Notes: generated from the letters alone by a model not told the origin. Positions 53,193-60,999 are shown, counted from the first letter of the stretch. The stretch is 64,000 nt of DNA from Lachnospiraceae bacterium Marseille-Q4251 (GCA_018223435.1 JAGTTO010000001.1:2666001-2730000), one strand, 5' to 3'. Translations and numbers: made by a program.

Positions 53193-53590
53193 TGGCAGAA
53201 ACAATCGTTGCAACAAGATCAACCGTTACAACAAGAGCAAAGAAGAAAATGCTGGAAGCAAGAGCGGGTATCGCAGCGCTTCCAAAAATTGTAGGAATGG
53301 CATTTGGAACCGGCGGCGTAAATTCCGCTGATGAAGTTGTAGTACATTCGCCGGATCAGAATGCACTTCACAAAGAAGTCCTGAGAAAGAATATCGACGG
53401 CTACGTGGTGGTGTCCGATACTAAAATCCGGTATAGCTGTACGCTGACACCTAGTGAGCTTGCCGGCGAGTATATTTCAGAAGTTGGTCTGTATGACGCA
53501 CAAGGCGACTTTGTTGCCCTTAAAGCATTTATGAAAAAAGGCAAAGACGGTGATATGGAAACAACCTTTGAATGTGACGATACATTCTAA
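53192..53590 (+). CDS. Tail fibre-associated protein
   Basis: 132 residues. VTTRAKKKMLEARAGIAALP, IVGMAFGTGGVNSADEV and GEYISEVGLYDAQGDFVALK resemble the DUF3751-like N-terminal parts of tail fibre proteins, here as a separate protein. It lies directly before the variable tail protein, so it may link that to the baseplate. The start overlaps the previous stop. Confidence 0.7.
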   Translation: MAETIVATRSTVTTRAKKKMLEARAGIAALPKIVGMAFGTGGVNSADEVVVHSPDQNALHKEVLRKNIDGYVVVSDTKIRYSCTLTPSELAGEYISEVGLYDAQGDFVALKAFMKKGKDGDMETTFECDDTF

Positions 53591-53658
53591 CGTATTTCGA
53601 TATTTTGCAACATGTAATCGGATAATGATAGATAAATGTTATCATAAGGAGGTAGAAA

Positions 53659-55347
53659 ATGTCGTATTTCGATATTTCTGGAGCAACATTTGATGAAAAT
53701 TTGCGAAAGCTGGAAACTTCTGATCCAGCACACGCAGATGTATTTAATGCTCTTTTAGGACAGCTGATCAATAATGACGTGGCTCTGAAAGAAGCAGTTA
53801 CAAAATTTGCAGCTTCAAAAAATGAACAAGCATTATTCCTTTTGAACCTGCATAAAGATGGCAAGAAATATGGAGTGCATTTTGATAATTATGATGTAAC
53901 TCCATCAAGCAATGGAACCCGGCTGTATGATGCTGTGGGAATGACAGCTGCTCCGAGTACAAATACCGTAAGGGCGGTAAATGATTTTGATGGAAAAGGA
54001 TGCTTTGCATACTTGGAAGTCAACGGATCTGTTGATGAGAATGGGGATTTTCAGGTTCGGTATATTAAAGACATTGACAATGAGTTTTCCCGGACAAAAT
54101 ACGATACATGGTGTCTCTATCTGACTCAGTATGTGTATCGTAAATTTGATGCAAACGGCGAGGATACCGTTATTTCTGATACCAGACATTCTGCAGAGTG
54201 GCTGCCGGAGGGCGGCGCAATCCGACCAGACGGAACAATCCGACCATTTGTGGCGATTGCCAAATATATGTCTGGTGACAATGCGGACGGTGTTGCGTCC
54301 TCGATCAGTGGTGTATCTCCGAAAAACTACAGCTTCCAGAGTTCCCTCACAAAATTCCGGGCGAAAGGCACACAGTATTGTGCTGAGACTTCTCAGGATT
54401 CTGAGAGAATGGCAAGGCTTATGGAGATTGCCTTCGCCACCAGACACAGTCAGTCGGTGATGGCAGGCTGCACAAGCTACTATTTGCAGTATGCGGCAAC
54501 AGTGCAGGAAGCGGATACAGAGAGAATCATTATTTCAAAGAACAATGCGAAAAACCTTGTTGTTGGAAGTACGGTATCCATTGGAAACGCAAATGCACTG
54601 AACAGTGAAGGAAAGCCAAACAATGACAGAGGACAGAGCGGGATTCATGCAAAAGCCAATAAGGTTCGTATCGTGAAAATCGAAGACTATGACGATAGTA
54701 ATTCTGCTGTCTATATTGATAATGGCGGTCAGAAATTTTCTACAGCACCTACTTCTGTGTCTGGTGTCACATGCGATACCTATATCACAACAATGCCGTG
54801 GAATACTGGCGGTTGCGATGATGTATTAGGTTCTTGTGGCTCTCCAGCAAGTAATACCAGCAATAAAGAACCATATATTCTGTTCGGCGTGGAAATGTCT
54901 TCTGGTTTCTGGGAGCCAAAGGGAAATACAGTCATGAAGATTGAAAGCCATGTGATGCGTCCATATATCTGCTATGACTGTACGAAAATGACTACCGCAG
55001 GAGCTACAACTGACGATTGGATTGCTCTTGGTTATGTAATTCCAGATAACAAAGGCCAGTGGAAATACATCAGCAAACTTGGTTATTCTGCTGATGATCC
55101 AGAGGTACGCTATCCTGTGGAAGTCAATGCGACTTCCAGTACGGGCTATGCAGATGGCTGCTATACAGAGAATCTCGAAAACACTGGTGATGGCCAGCGG
55201 GAGGTTCTTGGCTCGGGCGACCTGAACTACGGCACGATTGACGGCCGTCGGTACGCGTACCTGTACGATGGGCTTTCCTACTCGTACTGGGACTATGCCG
55301 CTCGTCTTTCTGCCTGTGGGCGTTGCGGACGCAAAGCGGCAGCATAA
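53659..55347 (+). CDS. Variable tail-tip protein diversified by the retroelement (C-type-lectin fold end)
   Basis: 562 residues, AAGGAGGT upstream. A short coiled-coil N-terminus (about 1-60) is followed by a long beta-rich body (FAYLEVNGSVDENGDFQVRY, LGSCGSPASNTSNKEPYILF). The C-terminal 50 residues hold REVLGSGDLNYGTIDGRR and YDGLSYSYWDYAARLSACGR, the ligand-binding end of C-type-lectin-like variable proteins. Bases 55204-55313 form the VR. Nine Asn codons of the template became six Tyr and three Asp here (a silent and an Ile-to-Leu change also occur). It is expected at the tail tip as receptor-binding protein. Tropism switching is known for the Bordetella phage analogue and is inferred here. 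Confidence 0.9.
   Translation: MSYFDISGATFDENLRKLETSDPAHADVFNALLGQLINNDVALKEAVTKFAASKNEQALFLLNLHKDGKKYGVHFDNYDVTPSSNGTRLYDAVGMTAAPSTNTVRAVNDFDGKGCFAYLEVNGSVDENGDFQVRYIKDIDNEFSRTKYDTWCLYLTQYVYRKFDANGEDTVISDTRHSAEWLPEGGAIRPDGTIRPFVAIAKYMSGDNADGVASSISGVSPKNYSFQSSLTKFRAKGTQYCAETSQDSERMARLMEIAFATRHSQSVMAGCTSYYLQYAATVQEADTERIIISKNNAKNLVVGSTVSIGNANALNSEGKPNNDRGQSGIHAKANKVRIVKIEDYDDSNSAVYIDNGGQKFSTAPTSVSGVTCDTYITTMPWNTGGCDDVLGSCGSPASNTSNKEPYILFGVEMSSGFWEPKGNTVMKIESHVMRPYICYDCTKMTTAGATTDDWIALGYVIPDNKGQWKYISKLGYSADDPEVRYPVEVNATSSTGYADGCYTENLENTGDGQREVLGSGDLNYGTIDGRRYAYLYDGLSYSYWDYAARLSACGRCGRKAAA
55204..55313 (+). repeat. Variable repeat (VR) of the diversity-generating retroelement
   Basis: It matches TR (55455-55564) at all 84 non-adenine template positions and differs at 11 of the 26 template adenines (7 to T, 3 to G, 1 to C), counted by eye. 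Differences cluster at first bases of AAC/AAT codons. It ends at the 3' end of the variable gene, followed by 34 bases of coding sequence. Confidence 0.93.
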
Positions 55348-55372
55348 GCCGGGGGTGAATTGCGACAGCAAG

Positions 55373-55389
55373 AGGGGATCTCCCCTTTT
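55373..55389 (+). terminator. Hairpin 59 bp beyond VR
   Basis: AGGGGA (55373-55378) pairs with TCCCCT (55381-55386), followed by TTT. It may terminate the variable gene transcript or be the DGR homing hairpin known downstream of VR in other elements. Another small stem, TTGCG/CGCAA (55323-55334), lies in the gene's last codons. Confidence 0.5.
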
Positions 55390-55454
55390 AAGGCAGAATA
55401 AGAAATTGTAACTATCAACGATATTTCAACAGGACTTATAGCACAGTGGCTTCC

Positions 55455-55564
55455 GTTCTTGGCTCGGGCAACCTGAACAACGGCACGATTGACGGCCGTC
55501 GGAACGCGAACCTGAACAATGGGCTTTCCAACTCGAACTGGAACTATGCCGCTCGAATTTCTGC
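55455..55564 (+). repeat. Template repeat (TR) of the diversity-generating retroelement
   Basis: It starts GTTCTTGGCTCGGG like VR and holds nine AAC/AAT codons where VR carries Tyr or Asp codons. It lies between the variable gene and the RT gene, in the same direction, the usual place. The transcript would continue through a spacer (55565-55749) with a stem GTTCCCTT/AAGGGAAC at 55588-55604 and further GC-rich pairing, matching the structured RNA that DGR reverse transcriptases need. Confidence 0.93.
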
Positions 55565-55749
55565 ATAACTTAGATGTGCTGTATTTCGTTCCCTTAAAGG
55601 GAACCCCGGAAGGGCTGGGGCGGAATGCCCGAAATTGACGAACCAGCACCGGAGGTATGGCAACATGCCTCTGGCTCTGTGGCGGAAGTGGACACAGATG
55701 GGGACTAGTAGTAAACCCGAACGTCCTTGAAGCAGAAAGAAAGAGAAAC

Positions 55750-57255
55750 ATGAAAACATATTGCAAGAGACTTGTGGTTTCGGACGCAGACAGGATTTAC
55801 GACGTAATCACAGATTATATGCACGATAAATACAGAAAGAATAGCTCTGTGAGGTTCTTTGCCTGCTATACAGGGGAAAGCCGGGAGCATGTAAAACAGT
55901 ATCTAAAACCGCAACTGACGAACCTAGAGCCGGTAGACCGTAAAGAGTTTGCGGCACTGAGCATTGGCAATCTTCCTGAGAATGATTTCTGGAGGGCAGC
56001 ACATTACAAGCTGGCGTTGGAAATGGCATATCATATCCGCACCAGAACCGTTAGGGAACATTTGCTGGCGAACACTTACGGACAGCCGTTGATCCGCTAT
56101 ACAAAGATCAATGACCCGGGAAGCGGAAAGGAACGTATGCTTGGGCTGGAAACGATATTGTTTCGCCTATATGAGCAGGTTGCAGCGAAGGCGGCGGAAC
56201 CGCTGTTCAAAGCAAAGCTGGGAACATACCAATGCGCTTCCATCAAAGGAAGAGGTCAGAACTATGGTAAGAAAGCAGTCATGCGATGGCTCTCCAATGA
56301 TGTTGAAGGTACGAGGTACAGTGCAAAGGCGGACGTGAAGAAATGTTATCCGTCAATCCGACATGGAAAATTGCTGGAACTTCTGAAAAGAGATCTGCAC
56401 AAATCAGATGAGCTGTTATATCTGTTTACTGTATTTATTGAGCTATACGAGGAATGGCCGTCACCGGAGGCGTTGGCACCGGACAGAGGTATTCTAATAG
56501 GCTCTCCTGCATCAAAGGATTTATGCAATTATTTTCTCTCATACGCTTATCATTATGCAAGCGAGCGACTGGTTAAAATAACCTGCCGACGAGGGCAGAC
56601 GAAAATCAAACGGTTAATAGCACATGTCATTTTCTATATGGATGATATAACAATGTATGCAGCGAATAAAACCCATTTGAAGCAGGCAGTCAAAATGATG
56701 ATTGCCTATATGCTGGAATTTCTTGACTTGAGAATCAAGCCGGACTGGATTATGCAGAAAACCATGTATGAGGATCAAGTCGGAAAGACAAAGGGCGCCA
56801 TACTGGATTTCATGGGCTTCCGGTTTCATGGCGGAGATGCAGAAACGAAGTCATATTTTGGGAGACAGAAAAAGCACAAGAAAGTATGGGTGACAATCCG
56901 CAGGAACATTTTTCTTACCGCACGACGGAAGATGAATAAATTTCTGAAACTGGTAAAACACCATGTCGCTGCAAGAATCAAATTTGTGAGGTCGGTCATA
57001 TCCGCTTATGGTTGGTTCAAAAACACAAATATGGTGAAATACCGGATCAGAAACAAGGTAGATGAACTCATGCGGATTGCAAGGAAAATTGCAAGCGATC
57101 ACGACAAAGGAAATGGCTATGTTGAGGAAAAATATTTCAATATGTGGAGGCGATATTATGCACAAGGTTCAAAGTCCCGAAAAAATGGAAAAGGTAGTGT
57201 ACAAGGCAAAACCGAATGGCGTAGCAGATGTGTGGCTCAGGAACAACCAGCATGA
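55750..57255 (+). CDS. DGR reverse transcriptase
   Basis: 501 residues from ATG 55750. It copies TR RNA with adenine-specific errors, and the cDNA replaces VR. RT motifs: KINDPGSGKERMLGLETIL (motif 1/2 region), SAKADVKKCYPSIRH with catalytic Asp195, GILIGSPASKDLCNYFLSY (motif 4), FYMDDITMYAANK with Asp298 and Asp299, and KTKGAILDFMGFRFHG (motif 7). Motif 4 reads IGSPASK rather than the common (V/I/L)GxxxSQ. The protein is longer than compact DGR RTs and has no separate accessory avd gene beside it. The ATG at 55657 is rejected because its ribosome-binding site would be directly abutting. Its end overlaps the next gene by 98 bases. Confidence 0.93.
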   Translation: MKTYCKRLVVSDADRIYDVITDYMHDKYRKNSSVRFFACYTGESREHVKQYLKPQLTNLEPVDRKEFAALSIGNLPENDFWRAAHYKLALEMAYHIRTRTVREHLLANTYGQPLIRYTKINDPGSGKERMLGLETILFRLYEQVAAKAAEPLFKAKLGTYQCASIKGRGQNYGKKAVMRWLSNDVEGTRYSAKADVKKCYPSIRHGKLLELLKRDLHKSDELLYLFTVFIELYEEWPSPEALAPDRGILIGSPASKDLCNYFLSYAYHYASERLVKITCRRGQTKIKRLIAHVIFYMDDITMYAANKTHLKQAVKMMIAYMLEFLDLRIKPDWIMQKTMYEDQVGKTKGAILDFMGFRFHGGDAETKSYFGRQKKHKKVWVTIRRNIFLTARRKMNKFLKLVKHHVAARIKFVRSVISAYGWFKNTNMVKYRIRNKVDELMRIARKIASDHDKGNGYVEEKYFNMWRRYYAQGSKSRKNGKGSVQGKTEWRSRCVAQEQPA

Positions 57256-57850
57256 AATTGTACAGGAAACAGAAGATGGCCCGACAGGATATGAGGCTGA
57301 TGAGATTTTTTGCAGGGTAGATGCAGCAGTGATTTTAGAAAAAGAAATTACTGCTGATTTTGGTTTCTGGTTCGATCAGTTGAAAGACAAAGAAGAAGGC
57401 TGCAATGCTGATTATCTTTCTATTGAAACATACCGAGCAGAAAAGAAAAAGGAGATTTCTCAGATCTGCCAGAGCACAGTTTTTGCAGGAACGGACATTG
57501 ATATTTCGTCTGGAAAGGAACACTTTAGTCTTAAAGATGAAGATCAGCTAAATCTCTTTGGAAAACAGGCTCAGCTGACCGCTGGCATCAAAAAACTGGA
57601 ATACCATGAAGACGGCAATCCGTGCCGGTATTATTCTGCTGAGGATATGCAGAAGATTATTAATGGTGCAATGAAATTCAAGAGTTATCACACAACATAT
57701 GGAAACTCTGTAAATATGTGGATTAAAGGATGTGCGAAAGCTTCGGAAATCGCCAAGATTGAATACGGAGCGCCGATCCCGGAAGAATATCAGTCAGAAG
57801 TTTTAAAGGACTATCTGGCCGAAATGGCAGCCGACAAGGAGGTTAAATGA
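57158..57850 (+). CDS. Tail-associated protein (DUF4376-like)
   Basis: 230 residues. ATG 57158 has GGAGG 7 bases upstream, inside the RT gene, so both frames are used for 98 bases. KPNGVADVWLRNNQHEIVQE and YHTTYGNSVNMWIKGC with a GIKKLEYHEDGNPCRYYSAE segment fit DUF4376-like proteins found after tail fibre genes. It may be a fibre assembly factor; this is position-based. Confidence 0.6.
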   Translation: MHKVQSPEKMEKVVYKAKPNGVADVWLRNNQHEIVQETEDGPTGYEADEIFCRVDAAVILEKEITADFGFWFDQLKDKEEGCNADYLSIETYRAEKKKEISQICQSTVFAGTDIDISSGKEHFSLKDEDQLNLFGKQAQLTAGIKKLEYHEDGNPCRYYSAEDMQKIINGAMKFKSYHTTYGNSVNMWIKGCAKASEIAKIEYGAPIPEEYQSEVLKDYLAEMAADKEVK

Positions 57851-58272
57851 ATACTCTGAAGACCATAGGCAGAAACGCTGTGCTTTTCGCTATAGGAGGT
57901 ACGATTTACTACATGATCGAACTGATATGGCGAGGGTACAGCTCGCTACCTATGGTACTGGTTGGAGGGCTTTGCTTCTTGTTTTGTGGTTCGATAAATG
58001 AATTTCTAGGATGGGATATGCTCATATGGAAACAGATGTTTATCTGTGCTGTCGGGATAACTGCAATTGAGTTCCTTTCCGGATACATTTTGAATATTGT
58101 ATTGGGGCTTGGAATATGGGATTACAGCAATATGCCTTTTAATATAATTGGACAGATATGTCTTCCTTTTACTGTGGCATGGTATATCCTATCTCTATTA
58201 GCTATTGTATTGGATGATCATCTGAGGTATTGGATATTTGGTGAAGAAAAACCAAGATACAAGTGGAGGTAA
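57847..58272 (+). CDS. Four-helix membrane protein (putative ABC-transporter type IV fold)
   Basis: 141 residues with four hydrophobic segments: NAVLFAIGGTIYYMIELIW, MVLVGGLCFLFCGSINEFL, MFICAVGITAIEFLSGYILN and ICLPFTVAWYILSLLAIVLD. WDYSNMPFNIIGQICLPF resembles the CmpB-type (ABC_trans_CmpB) integral membrane family. In the lysis region it could assist holin action; unproven. The start overlaps the preceding stop. Confidence 0.65.
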   Translation: MNTLKTIGRNAVLFAIGGTIYYMIELIWRGYSSLPMVLVGGLCFLFCGSINEFLGWDMLIWKQMFICAVGITAIEFLSGYILNIVLGLGIWDYSNMPFNIIGQICLPFTVAWYILSLLAIVLDDHLRYWIFGEEKPRYKWR

Positions 58273-58277
58273 CGACG

Positions 58278-58499
58278 ATGGATGAAAACCAGGTTTTAGA
58301 ACTTGTGGAATTCTATGAAGATATGATTGAAAAGCAGGATGAAATCATAGTGAGGCAGAGCAGGTTCATCAAGAGCCTGGCAACCGAACTTTCTCATTTG
58401 CGAAATATGCTGAATGTAGAAGCGAGCGAAGATGAAAGACTTGACGCAGGGATTATTGAAGAAGTAAAGGAAGAGTATGTAAGCATGAGGGAACCGTAG
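58278..58499 (+). CDS. Small acidic coiled-coil protein (73 aa)
   Basis: ATG 58278 follows GTGGAGGT. MDENQVLELVEFYEDMIEKQ and IIVRQSRFIKSLATELSHLR form a helix with heptads; acidic end. A strong terminator overlaps its stop. It may be an XhlA-like accessory without membrane helix; function unknown. Confidence 0.55.
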   Translation: MDENQVLELVEFYEDMIEKQDEIIVRQSRFIKSLATELSHLRNMLNVEASEDERLDAGIIEEVKEEYVSMREP

Positions 58500-58513
58500 A
58501 GGTTCCCTTTTTT
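58489..58513 (+). terminator. Terminator before the holin block
   Basis: GGGAACC (58489-58495) pairs with GGTTCCC (58501-58507), loop GTAGA, then TTTTTT. It overlaps the last codons of the preceding gene. Confidence 0.85.
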
Positions 58514-58527
58514 CATGGAGGTAAGGT

Positions 58528-58623
58528 ATGGTGCATGCGAGAGATAGACCTTTTAGGCGCAACACATTGGCATCTATTAATGGCGAAAGGAGGGTCTTAT
58601 GCGAAAACTGGTGGATTGGTTAA
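58528..58623 (+). CDS. Possible small peptide gene (31 aa)
   Basis: GGAGG at 58517-58521 precedes ATG 58528. The product MVHARDRPFRRNTLASINGE is basic and ends CENWWIG. Overlaps the next small frame by 25 bases. It may serve only to couple translation. Confidence 0.3.
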   Translation: MVHARDRPFRRNTLASINGERRVLCENWWIG

Positions 58624-58673
58624 TCGGAGGTAATCTGGATCGGCTCTTAAAAGCACTCGGAGGGGAAGAGTAA
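58599..58673 (+). CDS. Small amphipathic peptide gene (24 aa) before the holin-like genes
   Basis: AAAGGAGGG precedes ATG 58599 with good spacing. MRKLVDWLIGGNLDRLLKAL forms an amphipathic helix. The stop overlaps the next start (TAATG). Strong initiation signal and coupling support expression. Role in lysis is possible. Confidence 0.5.
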   Translation: MRKLVDWLIGGNLDRLLKALGGEE

Positions 58674-58996
58674 TGCTCGAAACATTTTGTCTATCTGTGC
58701 TTGGCAGCGGAGGTGTTGCCGGCATTTTTTTTGCTCTGATTCGTCACTATATTGAGCGAAGGCTCATGGAAGTGGAGGCACGAGAGCAGGAACGCATTAA
58801 GTATAAAATTGAACAGAGAAAAGCGGATGAAGAAATTACGCATGCTACGGGGCGCGTGCTCTTTTGGCTACATCATGCAATTGTAAAAGGAGAGCATAAT
58901 GGCGAGCTCGAAGAAGCATTTGAAAATCTTCAGCGTGCAGAAGAACACAAAAAAGAAATGGACAGAGAAGTTCTGGCCAAATACAGCATTGATTAG
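58673..58996 (+). CDS. Membrane-anchored lysis-module protein (107 aa)
   Basis: The N-terminal helix FCLSVLGSGGVAGIFFALI is a membrane anchor. A charged coil RRLMEVEAREQERIKYKIEQ and helices follow. It lies between membrane proteins and the holin. It resembles hypothetical proteins regularly found before LL-H type holins; could be an anti-holin or holin partner. Confidence 0.55.
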   Translation: MLETFCLSVLGSGGVAGIFFALIRHYIERRLMEVEAREQERIKYKIEQRKADEEITHATGRVLFWLHHAIVKGEHNGELEEAFENLQRAEEHKKEMDREVLAKYSID

Positions 58997-59008
58997 GAGG
59001 AATTACTT

Positions 59009-59368
59009 ATGGAATTACTTAACTTTTTAAAACAGATTCCGTTCCCAGTATTACTGGTTGCGGTGTTAATTTTGCTTGTAGTGACTTTGGTTATTACATT
59101 TCAGTATGCCAAGCATAAAGGATTGGAAGGTATCCGTGAACAGGTATACCAGCTGATCCTGAAAGCGGAACATATGTATAAAGAATCAGGAACGGGACAG
59201 CAGAAATTGAAATGGGTTGTTCAGCAGGCGAGAGGATTACTGCCAAAGTGGCTGCAGGTTATTATGTCGGAAGATGCGCTGCTTAAGATAATTGATGTGT
59301 GGTTTTGCGGCGTGAAAGATCTTTTAGACGATGGAAAAATTAATGGTTCACAGAAGGAAGGGGCTTAA
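59009..59368 (+). CDS. Holin (LL-H family-like)
   Basis: 119 residues, AGGAGGA upstream. One N-terminal hydrophobic helix (FPVLLVAVLILLVVTLVITF) is followed by a helical cytosolic part with REQVYQLILKAEHMYKESGT and QKLKWVVQQARGLLPKWLQ, the pattern of phage_holin_6/LL-H holins. It opens the membrane for the endolysin next to it. A terminator overlaps its end. Confidence 0.82.
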   Translation: MELLNFLKQIPFPVLLVAVLILLVVTLVITFQYAKHKGLEGIREQVYQLILKAEHMYKESGTGQQKLKWVVQQARGLLPKWLQVIMSEDALLKIIDVWFCGVKDLLDDGKINGSQKEGA

Positions 59369-59383
59369 GCCCTTTCCTTTTTT
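59356..59383 (+). terminator. Hairpin terminator between holin and endolysin genes
   Basis: A near-perfect palindrome at 59356-59377 centred on GGGCTTAAGCCC (the holin stop is inside) with TTTTTT after it. It should lower endolysin transcription. Confidence 0.75.
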
Positions 59384-59394
59384 AGGGGGATATT

Positions 59395-60843
59395 ATGAAA
59401 ACGAATATAATGGGAACTGCAGTTGCTACGGTCCAGCAGATGCAGTCATATATACAGAAAGTCAATCCGGCAGTACCTAAATCCGTAATCGATATGGTTG
59501 AATATTATATATCAGAAGGAAAAACGGAAGGAGTAAGGGGAGATATTGCCTTTGCGCAAAGTTGCCTCGAAACAGGTAATTTCACATTCAATGGTTCTGC
59601 CGTAACATTGGACCAGAACAATTTTGCCGGAATCGGCGTTACAAAAAATGGTATGAAAGGGAATTCGTTCTCTCATCCATGGATCGGCATCCGGGCACAG
59701 ATCCAGCATCTTAAAGCATATGCATCTAACGAAAAACTGTACGGTGTATGCGTGGATCCTCGTTTCTGTTATGTGAAAAGAGGAATAGCCCCATATGTTG
59801 AATGGCTTGGGATACAGGAAAATCCACAGGGCGGAGGCTGGGCCGCAGGGAAGAATTATGGATCAAAGATATTGGAAATTCTGGCGAAGATAATCGCGAT
59901 GCCAGAAGCGAATAAGGAGGATGTTACAATGAATCTCAACACAAGTTTAATCAGCAATAACAACAGCTATGCAAATCAGGTGCCTAAATACATCGTTATC
60001 CATAATACAGATAACTTTGCAAAAGGAGCAAACGCAAAGGCACATGCCAAGGCTCAGCATGACGGGAACTTCTCCGGCTACTCTGCTCATGTATATGTTG
60101 ATGATACCGAGGCTTATCAGGCTACACCTTTTAATCGAGGCGCATGGCATGTCGGCGTTAACTATGGTGGTGGTCTTTTCGGAATTTGCAACAACCACAA
60201 TTCTATCGGCATTGAGATGTGCGTGCAGGCAGGGTATAATTATGATAAAGCATTTCAGAACACTGTTGAAATCTGCAAGATGTTGATGCAGAAGTTTGGA
60301 ATTGACGCAGATCATGTGGTATCCCACTATGATGTGTGCGCAAAGAATTGCCCTTCTGCAATCCGGGCAAAAGGTGACTGGAATCGCTTCAAGCAGCTGA
60401 TCGGCGCAAAGGCAGCAACTACAACTGTAGATAAATATTACAGAATTCGGAAAACCTGGGGAGACAGTAAGAGCCAGCTTGGGGCATACAAGAATCTTGA
60501 GAATGCTAAAAAAGACTGGAAAGAAGGCTACACCATCTATGATTGGAATGGAAAAGCTGTATATCCGGAACAGAAAAAAGATACCTCATCACGCAAAGAG
60601 AACGCTGACTTAACAGTAAAACTGGATATTCAGCTTCCTGTATTACAGTCTGGAACCGAGGGTGTAGCGGTGCGATGCTTACAGTCCATTCTTGGAGTTT
60701 CTGTTGACGGAGATTTTGGAAAAAATACAAAGTCAGCACTTAAAACATTTCAGCGGAATGTTGGTATTGATGATGATGGTTGCTGTGGTCAGAATACATG
60801 GAAAAAGATAGCTGACCACATGAATGCAAATACATTCAAATAA
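59395..60843 (+). CDS. Modular endolysin: glucosaminidase + amidase + peptidoglycan-binding domain
   Basis: 482 residues. Residues about 10-160 are a beta-N-acetylglucosaminidase domain (SEGKTEGVRGDIAFAQSCLE with catalytic Glu, NFAGIGVTKNG, FSHPWIGIRAQIQHLKAYA). Residues about 190-340 are an N-acetylmuramoyl-L-alanine amidase type 2 domain (PKYIVIHNTDNFAKGANA, GYSAHVYVDDTEAYQATPF, SIGIEMCVQAGYN, VVSHYDVCAKNCPSAIRA). A short SPOR-like segment (about 345-385) precedes a C-terminal PG_binding_1 domain (QSGTEGVAVRCLQSILGVSV). It degrades host peptidoglycan from inside at lysis. No signal peptide, so export uses the holin. A strong internal start at 59929 would give the amidase part alone. Confidence 0.93.
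   Translation: MKTNIMGTAVATVQQMQSYIQKVNPAVPKSVIDMVEYYISEGKTEGVRGDIAFAQSCLETGNFTFNGSAVTLDQNNFAGIGVTKNGMKGNSFSHPWIGIRAQIQHLKAYASNEKLYGVCVDPRFCYVKRGIAPYVEWLGIQENPQGGGWAAGKNYGSKILEILAKIIAMPEANKEDVTMNLNTSLISNNNSYANQVPKYIVIHNTDNFAKGANAKAHAKAQHDGNFSGYSAHVYVDDTEAYQATPFNRGAWHVGVNYGGGLFGICNNHNSIGIEMCVQAGYNYDKAFQNTVEICKMLMQKFGIDADHVVSHYDVCAKNCPSAIRAKGDWNRFKQLIGAKAATTTVDKYYRIRKTWGDSKSQLGAYKNLENAKKDWKEGYTIYDWNGKAVYPEQKKDTSSRKENADLTVKLDIQLPVLQSGTEGVAVRCLQSILGVSVDGDFGKNTKSALKTFQRNVGIDDDGCCGQNTWKKIADHMNANTFK
59914..59931 (+). promoter_or_regulatory. Strong internal ribosome-binding site and in-frame ATG in the endolysin gene
   Basis: AAGGAGG (59914-59920) lies 8 bases before the in-frame ATG at 59929. Initiation there would give a 304-residue protein with amidase and wall-binding domains. 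Such internal starts are used by several endolysins, for example those making two-subunit enzymes. Confidence 0.65.
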
Positions 60844-60930
60844 TAACAAAATAGGTGCTTTTTATAATATGTTTGCTTCAAAATTTGCCTTACAGGGTAT
60901 AAAATATATCACGCAGTTTATAACAGTATT

Positions 60931-60939
60931 TGATATAAT
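60931..60939 (+). promoter_or_regulatory. Extended -10 promoter of the right-end regulator
   Basis: TGATATAAT has the extended TGn plus TATAAT. No good -35 box is present. The transcript would start about 55 bases before the ATG at 61000. The 150-base gap 60844-60999 holds nothing else I can support. Confidence 0.5.
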
Positions 60940-60999
60940 CTAACAAAAATCCTTCCGATATATCAAGAGGTGCTAAATTATAACGGAAGGAGCAATGGC

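Noticed and set aside
53192..53590. Possible Avd accessory protein of the DGR
   Set aside because: The sequence is beta-rich and fibre-like, not a four-helix bundle.
55657..55749. N-terminal extension of the reverse transcriptase from ATG 55657
   Set aside because: GGAGGT directly abuts this ATG with no spacing, and the extension (MATCLWLCGGSG) lies in the structured TR RNA region. ATG 55750 begins the conserved-looking protein.
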